Assembly: GCA_019420265.1 (NCBI GenBank) | Contig: JAHZHM010000053.1 | Span: 1-10,296, forward strand | Reading direction: 5' to 3' | DNA length: 10,296 bases | DNA from: Clostridiales bacterium | GTDB taxonomy: Bacteria; Bacillota; Clostridia; Christensenellales; Christensenellaceae | In this document: one piece after another, positions 5,943 through 10,296 of the stretch | Layout of the letters: every line of letters starts with the position of its first letter | Position numbering within the stretch: the stretch's first letter is position 1 | The notes under the pieces: generated by a model | Told to the model about the DNA's origin: nothing | What the model saw: the letters and a program-made list of their open reading frames with translations, nothing else | The model's database searches: none | Translations under genes and position numbers: made by a program

Positions 5943-6606
5943 CGCGTGCGCATCTCCCTTCTGCTTCTATCTCCACGCTGCGAAAATCCTGATGGTATTC
6001 ATCGGCCGCCTGCAGGATGCCCTGCTCATCTTCCTTCGTCGTCTCATCCGCCATGGCGACGACATAAAAGCCCGCGGCTTTTGCCGTTTTGATGGCATAA
6101 TAGGCATCTTCAAAGACGACGGTATCCTCCTGCCGCTCGCCCATAAATTCCATGGCCTTCAGATAGATATCCGGAAATTCCTTGCCGCGGCCGACTTCCG
6201 TGCAGGTATAGATCTGAGCAAAGTAATCATACAGCCCAATTCTTTTGAGCGCCGCCTCGACGAGATAGCGGTCTGTCGCTGTGGCGGCGCAGATTTTTAC
6301 GCCGTTTTCCCGGAGCAGCTCCAAAAATTCCCGCACATAGGGCTTTGCCTCAATCGTGTGAAAATAGCGCTCTTCCAAAACTTTGTTGATCCCCTCGGCC
6401 ACTTCCTCCGTGCTCCCGGGAACGCCGTATTCCAGCCGGAATACATCCGCCGATTCCTGCAGGCTTAGGGGCTTGAGCTTGTCTTTGAGATCCGCCTTGG
6501 GCTTCTTGCCGAATCCATCCAGAAAAATCTCGAACATATGCCGCCAGTAGTACATCGAATCCAGAAGCGTTCCATCCAAATCAAAAATTGCTGCCTTTAA
6601 TCTCAC
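5932..6606 (-). CDS. HAD-superfamily hydrolase (phosphoglycolate phosphatase / beta-phosphoglucomutase-like)
   Basis: A 224-residue protein. I place the start at the GTG (6606), because TAAGGAG (6620-6614) is 7 nt upstream and the conserved motif I then begins at residue 8; the longer open frame to 6657 covers the promoter. Motif I is F-D9-L-D11-G-T, the two catalytic aspartates. Motif II is the I-C-A-A-T-A-T-D stretch (105-112), motif III is Lys142 in G-R-G-K-E-F-P-D, and motif IV is F-E166-D167-A. A helical cap of about 70 residues follows motif I, as in subfamily I HADs. It is likely a cytoplasmic phosphatase or phosphomutase on a small phosphorylated metabolite, and the substrate is not predictable. 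It is the first gene of the minus-strand operon with the dipeptidase. Confidence 0.92.
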   Translation of the reverse strand: MRLKAAIFDLDGTLLDSMYYWRHMFEIFLDGFGKKPKADLKDKLKPLSLQESADVFRLEYGVPGSTEEVAEGINKVLEERYFHTIEAKPYVREFLELLRENGVKICAATATDRYLVEAALKRIGLYDYFAQIYTCTEVGRGKEFPDIYLKAMEFMGERQEDTVVFEDAYYAIKTAKAAGFYVVAMADETTKEDEQGILQAADEYHQDFRSVEIEAEGRCARVGA

Positions 6607-6647
6607 GCGCGCTCTCCTTACCCAAAAAATAAAAACTTTCTGGCAAA

Positions 6648-6677
6648 ATGATACCATGCCGCTTTTTAGGTTGTCAA
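6648..6677 (-). promoter_or_regulatory. Sigma-A promoter of the HAD-dipeptidase operon
   Basis: On the minus strand a perfect -35 TTGACA (6677-6672) is followed after 18 bp by TATCAT (6653-6648), 5 of 6 matches to consensus. The predicted start near 6641 gives a 5' UTR of about 35 nt with a good Shine-Dalgarno before the GTG start. Confidence 0.8.
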
Positions 6678-6690
6678 AGAAAAGAAACGC

Positions 6691-6719
6691 TTGACATCGC
6701 TTTTTTTGCAGGGTATCAT
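6691..6719 (+). promoter_or_regulatory. Sigma-A promoter of the aro operon
   Basis: A perfect -35 TTGACA (6691-6696), a 17-bp spacer and TATCAT (6714-6719) make a near-consensus promoter. Transcription should start near 6726, about 22 nt before the leader ORF and about 227 nt before aroF. It diverges from the HAD-operon promoter, with 13 bp between the two -35 boxes. Confidence 0.88.
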
Positions 6720-6747
6720 AGGGTTAGTAAAAAAGAGGTAGCGCAAC

Positions 6748-6849
6748 ATGAAAAACTTCGCAAAGGCAGCTGCATATTATTACTTTTACTTTATCTACTT
6801 TATGGATAAAGTCTTTTCGCGTGTCACTGCCAAGGTTCCAAGTTTTTAA
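6748..6849 (+). CDS. Aromatic-amino-acid leader peptide (attenuation peptide) of the aro operon
   Basis: A 33-codon ORF, too short for routine gene calling. GAGGT (6735-6739) lies 8 nt before the ATG. Codons 10-18 read Tyr-Tyr-Tyr-Phe-Tyr-Phe-Ile-Tyr-Phe: five Tyr and three Phe codons in nine positions. Phe also occurs at 4, 23 and 33. It sits between a consensus promoter and an intrinsic terminator that precedes aroF. This is how leader peptides of ribosome-mediated attenuators are built (compare pheL and trpL of enteric bacteria). By inference, translation senses the supply of charged tRNA-Tyr and tRNA-Phe: stalling at codons 10-18 favours the antiterminator, while smooth translation favours termination. 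The peptide itself probably has no function. It is longer than pheL (15 residues) and ends 24 nt before the terminator stem. I saw no T-box features in this leader. Confidence 0.85.
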   Translation: MKNFAKAAAYYYFYFIYFMDKVFSRVTAKVPSF

Positions 6850-6891
6850 GCGCCGCCGAATCATCGGAAAGCAAATGCAGTGTGCGAAAAG
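6813..6891 (+). promoter_or_regulatory. Predicted antiterminator pairing of the aro attenuator
   Basis: CTTTTCGC (6813-6820) in the leader ORF is exactly complementary to GCGAAAAG (6884-6891), and CACTGC (6825-6830) to GCAGTG (6877-6882). That is 14 bp with one asymmetric internal loop (4 nt against 1 nt). The downstream partner covers half of the terminator left arm and its whole loop, so this structure and the terminator exclude each other. The upstream partner begins 12 nt after the last codon of the Tyr/Phe run, where a stalled ribosome would leave it mostly free. A classical protector hairpin is only weakly visible: GGCAG (6765-6769) with CTGCC (6827-6831). Confidence 0.75.
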
Positions 6892-6911
6892 CCGCTGCAT
6901 TTTTTATTTTT
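6873..6911 (+). terminator. Attenuator terminator upstream of aroF
   Basis: AAATGCAG (6873-6880) pairs with CTGCATTT (6895-6902). The stem continues inward with a G-U and a G-C pair, a bulged U, two more G-C pairs, and a GAAAA loop. It runs into TTTTTTATTTTT. It lies 42 nt before the aroF start and after the leader ORF, so it ends transcripts before any structural gene unless the antiterminator forms. Confidence 0.9.
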
Positions 6912-6952
6912 CCAAAGAGTTTCGTATTTCTATTTGAAGGAGCAGAAAAGCC

Positions 6953-7969
6953 ATGATCATCATCCTCAAAAGCAACCCAGATGAGCAGCAAAAGCAAAAC
7001 CTCATCACCTGGCTGCACAGCCTCGGGCTGGATACGCATATGAGCCAGGGCGAATACCAGACCATCCTTGGCCTTGTGGGCGATACTTCCAAAGTCGACC
7101 TGGACCTCATCAAGAGCCTGGAAATTGTGCAGGACGTCAAGCGCATCCGGGAGCCCTATAAGAACGTCAACCGGGATTTCCATCCGGATGATACCGTTCT
7201 GGATATCGGCGGGGCGAAAATCGGCGGGGGCAATTTCCAGTTCATCGCCGGGCCCTGCTCGGTTGAGAGCGAGGAACAGATCATCGAGGTGGCAAAGGCG
7301 GTGCAGGCTTCCGGCGCCCGGCTGCTGCGGGGCGGCGCCTTCAAGCCGCGCACTTCCCCCTATGCTTTCCAGGGCATGGGCGCAGAGGGCATCCGGCTGC
7401 TGCTGGAGGCCAAGCAGGCCACGGGCATGCCCATCGTAACCGAAATTATGAACATCTCCCAGCTGCCGCTGTTTGCGGATATCGATGTCGTCCAGGTGGG
7501 CGCGCGCAACATGCAGAACTTCGATCTGCTCAAGGAGCTGGGACACAGCGACAAAGTGATTCTCTTAAAGCGCGGCCTGGCCAACACGCTGGAGGAACTG
7601 CTCATGAGCGCGGAATACATCATGGCCGGGGGCAACGAGCGCATCATCCTCTGCGAGCGGGGCATCCGCACCTTCGAGACATATACCAGAAACACGCTGG
7701 ATATCTCCGCCGTTCCCCTCATCAAGATGAAATCGCATCTGCCCGTTGTGGTCGATCCTTCCCACGCTTCCGGGCATTCCTATCTGGTGGAGCCGCTGGC
7801 TCTGGCAGCCGCGGCCGCCGGCGCAGACGGGCTGATGATCGAGGTGCATAACGACCCTGCCCGGGCGCTTTGCGACGGCCCGCAATCCCTCTCGCCCAAG
7901 ATGTTCGACGAGGTGGCGGGAAAAGTCAAAAAGATCCTGCCTGTCGTGGGCAAAGAGCTTGGGAGGTAG
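6953..7969 (+). CDS. aroF: 3-deoxy-7-phosphoheptulonate (DAHP) synthase, type I-beta with N-terminal regulatory domain
   Basis: A 338-residue enzyme for the first step of the shikimate pathway, condensing phosphoenolpyruvate and erythrose-4-phosphate. GAAGGAG (6936-6942) is 10 nt before the ATG. Residues 1-70 form a ferredoxin-like domain like that of the Thermotoga maritima enzyme, where it mediates feedback inhibition by Tyr or Phe. The barrel follows: F-I-A-G-P-C102-S-V-E, L-R-G-G-A-F-K-P-R-T-S-P (125-136, PEP site), I-L-L-K-R-G (203-208), D-P-S-H271-A-S-G, M-I-E297-V-H and D308-G-P-Q-S. Cys102, His271, Glu297 and Asp308 correspond to the metal ligands. It is the first structural gene after the attenuator, so the pathway entry step appears controlled both by attenuation and, by family analogy, allosterically. 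The tyrA ribosome binding site lies in its last codons. Confidence 0.96.
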   Translation: MIIILKSNPDEQQKQNLITWLHSLGLDTHMSQGEYQTILGLVGDTSKVDLDLIKSLEIVQDVKRIREPYKNVNRDFHPDDTVLDIGGAKIGGGNFQFIAGPCSVESEEQIIEVAKAVQASGARLLRGGAFKPRTSPYAFQGMGAEGIRLLLEAKQATGMPIVTEIMNISQLPLFADIDVVQVGARNMQNFDLLKELGHSDKVILLKRGLANTLEELLMSAEYIMAGGNERIILCERGIRTFETYTRNTLDISAVPLIKMKSHLPVVVDPSHASGHSYLVEPLALAAAAAGADGLMIEVHNDPARALCDGPQSLSPKMFDEVAGKVKKILPVVGKELGR

Positions 7970-7973
7970 CGGC

Positions 7974-8810
7974 GTGAAAATCGGCATCATCGGCCTGGGG
8001 CTGATTGGCGGCTCCATGGCAAAGGCAATTACAGAGCACACGGATCACACGGTCCTGGGCGCAGATCTCGATTCCAGCGTCGTCCTCAAAGCAAAGATGA
8101 CCAAAGTGATCGAGCAGGAACTGCTGGAGGAGGATTTGCCCTCCTGCGATATGCTCATTTTGGCGCTCTATCCCAAGGCCACGGTGGAATATATCTCCGC
8201 TCACGCCGGGAAAATCAAGAAGGGCGCGCTGGTCATCGATTGCTGCGGCGTCAAGGAAGTGGTCTGCACGCCTGTGCGGAGCATTGCCGCAGAGCACGGG
8301 TTCACTTTCATCGGCGGGCATCCCATGGCGGGCACCGAGCATTCCGGCTTTGAATATTCCCTGGCCTCGCTATTTGCCGGCGCTTCCATGATTTTAACGC
8401 CCTACCCGGATCACGATTTGGCCTGCGTGGAATTTGCCAAGGAGTTTTTCCTGAAAATTGGCTTTGGCAGCGTTATCATCACGACGCCGCTCATCCACGA
8501 TAAGCGCATCGCCTTCACTTCCCAGCTGGCGCATATCGTCTCCAATGCCTATGTCAAAAGCCCGACGGCCATCAACTTCAAGGGCTTTTCCGCTGGCAGC
8601 TTCCGGGATCTCACCCGGGTTGCCTATCTAAACGAGACCATGTGGACAGAGCTTTTCCTGGAAAACAGGGAAAACCTGGCCGAAGAGATCGATTGCATCG
8701 TCCAGCGGCTGCAGGAGTATAGCGCGGCGCTCAAGGCTGAGGACGCAGAAACGCTCAGGCAGCTCTTAAAAGAGGGCAGAGAACTCAAGGAAAAGGTGGA
8801 CAGATTATGA
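7974..8810 (+). CDS. tyrA: Prephenate dehydrogenase
   Basis: A 278-residue protein. I choose the GTG at 7974: GGGAGG (7961-7966) is 7 nt upstream and the NAD-binding strand starts immediately, V-K-I-G-I-I-G-L-G-L-I-G-G-S (residues 1-14). The in-frame TTG at 7959 would precede that ribosome binding site. Other family marks are G-G-H116-P-M-A-G-T-E-H-S-G, F-T-S-Q-L-A-H187 and G-S-F-R211-D-L-T-R. It oxidatively decarboxylates prephenate to 4-hydroxyphenylpyruvate, committing carbon to tyrosine. There is no chorismate mutase domain and no C-terminal ACT domain, since the protein ends with the helical dimerisation domain. Allosteric control through ACT is therefore not expected, leaving the operon attenuator as the visible Tyr-responsive control. 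It is 4 bp after aroF, and its stop overlaps the aroB start by 4 nt (ATGA). Confidence 0.94.
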   Translation: MKIGIIGLGLIGGSMAKAITEHTDHTVLGADLDSSVVLKAKMTKVIEQELLEEDLPSCDMLILALYPKATVEYISAHAGKIKKGALVIDCCGVKEVVCTPVRSIAAEHGFTFIGGHPMAGTEHSGFEYSLASLFAGASMILTPYPDHDLACVEFAKEFFLKIGFGSVIITTPLIHDKRIAFTSQLAHIVSNAYVKSPTAINFKGFSAGSFRDLTRVAYLNETMWTELFLENRENLAEEIDCIVQRLQEYSAALKAEDAETLRQLLKEGRELKEKVDRL

Positions 8811-9865
8811 GAAATGTGCATATTCCCCTCAGGGAGGGCTATGAGATTCTGATCGGGCCGGGCCTGTTGGGCCAAGCGGGCGCGCGCATCGCCGAACAAT
8901 TCTCGCCCAGCCGCATCGCTGTCATTACAGAGGGCACGGTAGACGCGCTTTATGCAGATGCGCTTCTCTCTTCCCTGCAAAAAGCGGGATTCGCACCCTG
9001 CAAATATGTGTTCCCGGCAGGCGAAGCCAGCAAAACGCTTGCGACTTACGCCGATATTCTGGAATTTCTTGCCCGGCATGAGCTGGACCGCAAATCGCTC
9101 ATCGTCGCCCTGGGCGGCGGCGTGACTGGGGATATGGCCGGGTTTGCCGCGGCGACTTATATGCGCGGCACCCCCTATGTGCAAATTCCCACCACCCTGC
9201 TGGCCGCCATCGATTCTTCCGTGGGCGGCAAGACGGCGGTGGACCTTTCGGCGGGCAAAAACCTGGTAGGCGCCTTCCATCAGCCCAGCCTGGTGCTTTG
9301 CGATACGGATACACTGGAAACGCTCTCCCCCGAAATTTTCGCAGACGGCGCCGCCGAAGCCATCAAATACGGCGTGCTGGATTCCGCCGCGCTTTTTGCG
9401 CAGATCCGGGATCACAAAATCGGCGCGGACCGGGAGGAGATCATCGAAAAATGCGTGTCCATCAAGCGGGACTACGTCGTGGAAGACGAGCGGGATACCG
9501 GCGCGCGCCAGTTCCTCAATCTCGGCCACACCATCGGCCACGCCATCGAAGCTTGCAGCAATTTCACCATCTCGCACGGCCATGCCGTGGCCATTGGCAT
9601 GGTGCTCATGGCCCGGGGCGCGCACCGCGCAGGGCTGCTGGCAGAGGATTGCTCCGCGGAAATTGCCGCGGCCGCGGCCGCCTTTGGCCTGGATACCCGC
9701 TGCCCTTATGACGCCGGAGCGCTTTATGCCGCCTCGCTCAGAGATAAAAAGCGCGGCGGCGCCAGCATCACACTGGTGCTGCCCGAACAAATCGGCAAAT
9801 GCCGGCTAGAAAAGGTCTCTATGCAAACGCTGGGCGAGATCATCCGCCTGGGAGTGGAGGCATAA
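8807..9865 (+). CDS. aroB: 3-dehydroquinate synthase
   Basis: A 352-residue enzyme that cyclises DAHP to 3-dehydroquinate using catalytic NAD+ and a divalent metal. The NAD-binding motif G-G-G-V-T-G-D is at 103-109. P-T-T-L-L-A-A-I-D-S-S-V-G-G-K-T-A-V-D (128-146) and K-N-L-V-G-A-F-H-Q-P (151-160) are family hallmarks. The metal ligands are visible as Glu184 (A-A-E-A-I-K-Y-G), His241 (N-L-G-H-T-I-G-H) and His257 (S-H-G-H-A-V-A-I-G). Length is normal and no key residue is missing. The start overlaps the tyrA stop as ATGA, with AGGTGG inside the tyrA end (8794-8799), so translation is probably coupled. The stop overlaps the aroA start by one base (TAATG). Confidence 0.97.
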   Translation: MRNVHIPLREGYEILIGPGLLGQAGARIAEQFSPSRIAVITEGTVDALYADALLSSLQKAGFAPCKYVFPAGEASKTLATYADILEFLARHELDRKSLIVALGGGVTGDMAGFAAATYMRGTPYVQIPTTLLAAIDSSVGGKTAVDLSAGKNLVGAFHQPSLVLCDTDTLETLSPEIFADGAAEAIKYGVLDSAALFAQIRDHKIGADREEIIEKCVSIKRDYVVEDERDTGARQFLNLGHTIGHAIEACSNFTISHGHAVAIGMVLMARGAHRAGLLAEDCSAEIAAAAAAFGLDTRCPYDAGALYAASLRDKKRGGASITLVLPEQIGKCRLEKVSMQTLGEIIRLGVEA

Positions 9866-10296
9866 TGGACATTCGCATCTCTCCCTCGCGCCTTTCGGGC
9901 AGCATTTCCGCCATCTCATCCAAATCCGATGCACACCGCGCGCTCATCTGTGCGGCGCTTTCGGATGCACCCACCGAGCTTGCTCTCAACGGGAGCTCGG
10001 TCGATATTGAAACAACCATCCGCTGCCTGCAAAGCCTGGGAGCGGCTTTTTCCGTTTCGGAGCACAGCATTTCCGTCTCCCCCATGCAGAGCGCGGCAAA
10101 AACTGCGGCGCTTAACTGCGAGGAGAGCGGCTCGACCCTGCGCTTTCTGCTGCCCGTTGCCGCGGCGCTGGGGTGCCAGGCCAATTTTACCGGCCGGGGC
10201 AGGCTGCCCCAGCGCCCAGTCTCCCCGCTGAAGGAGGAGCTGGAGGTGCACGGCTGCCGGCTGGACAGCGCTCTGCTGCCCATCGCGCTTTCGGGG
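9865..10296 (+). CDS. aroA: 3-phosphoshikimate 1-carboxyvinyltransferase (EPSP synthase), 5' part, cut by window end
   Basis: The first 144 codons of EPSP synthase, which joins shikimate-3-phosphate and PEP; the frame is still open at the window end. The ATG shares its A with the aroB stop (TAATG) and GGAGTGGAGG (9851-9860) provides the ribosome binding site. The N-terminal substrate motif S-S-K20-S21-D-A-H-R25 matches the Lys-Ser-Arg set that binds shikimate-3-phosphate. E-E-S-G-S-T-L-R-F-L-L-P (residues 90-101) is the E-S-G-S-T-L-R-F form common in Clostridia, in place of the N-A-G-T-A of enteric enzymes, and G-R-G-R-L-P-Q-R-P-V-S-P-L follows. Glyphosate sensitivity class cannot be decided from this part. 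It is the fourth gene of the attenuated aro operon, which probably continues beyond the window. Confidence 0.95.
   Translation, partial: MDIRISPSRLSGSISAISSKSDAHRALICAALSDAPTELALNGSSVDIETTIRCLQSLGAAFSVSEHSISVSPMQSAAKTAALNCEESGSTLRFLLPVAAALGCQANFTGRGRLPQRPVSPLKEELEVHGCRLDSALLPIALSG

Noticed and set aside
6766..6880. Alternative antiterminator using CTGCAT (6770-6775) in the leader ORF against ATGCAG (6875-6880).
   Set aside because: It is only 6 bp and lies just upstream of the Tyr codons, where a stalled ribosome would cover it. The 14-bp pairing from 6813-6830 is longer and better placed.
6726..6952. T-box riboswitch controlling the aro operon.
   Set aside because: I see no T-box consensus or specifier stem, the leader is short for that class, and the translated Tyr/Phe ORF plus terminator explains the region.

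Overview
The window looks like chromosomal DNA of a moderately GC-rich member of the Clostridia (Bacillota). The evidence is the strong AGGAGG-type ribosome binding sites, A-tract/T-tract intrinsic terminators, consensus sigma-A promoters, a type I-beta DAHP synthase heading an aro operon, and families typical of anaerobic gut Firmicutes (DUF5714, HxlB-like SIS proteins, stand-alone TfoX C-terminal domain). I cannot place it more precisely from sequence alone.

Layout. (1) 2-1665: the 3' end of a polyprenyl-phosphate sugar-1-phosphate transferase gene (exopolysaccharide initiation), then a D-2-hydroxyacid dehydrogenase 29 bp downstream, closed by an intrinsic terminator. (2) 1776-3765: a small nitroreductase, then two tandem paralogous SIS-domain proteins, each with its own promoter and terminator. 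(3) 3804-4495: a DUF5714 cysteine-rich protein split by a frameshift. (4) Minus strand, 6606 down to 4501: a promoter drives a HAD phosphatase, a VanX-type D-Ala-D-Ala dipeptidase and a small TfoX C-terminal-domain protein with overlapping ends; a terminator hairpin follows, then a PPC/DUF296 protein. (5) Plus strand, 6691 to window end: an aromatic amino acid operon, aroF-tyrA-aroB-aroA, the last cut by the window edge.

The most notable element is the roughly 230-nt leader of the aro operon. A consensus promoter is followed by an unannotated 33-codon ORF with the run Y-Y-Y-F-Y-F-I-Y-F, then an intrinsic terminator just before aroF. A segment of the leader ORF just past the Tyr/Phe codons can pair over 14 bp (8 + 6) with the left arm and loop of that terminator. 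This is the architecture of ribosome-mediated transcription attenuation responding to charged tRNA-Tyr and tRNA-Phe. DAHP synthase (entry step), prephenate dehydrogenase (Tyr branch), dehydroquinate synthase and EPSP synthase (common shikimate trunk) would then be read only when aromatic amino acids are short.

The aro promoter and the HAD-operon promoter are divergent and nearly mirror images, with TTGACA and TATCAT boxes on both sides.
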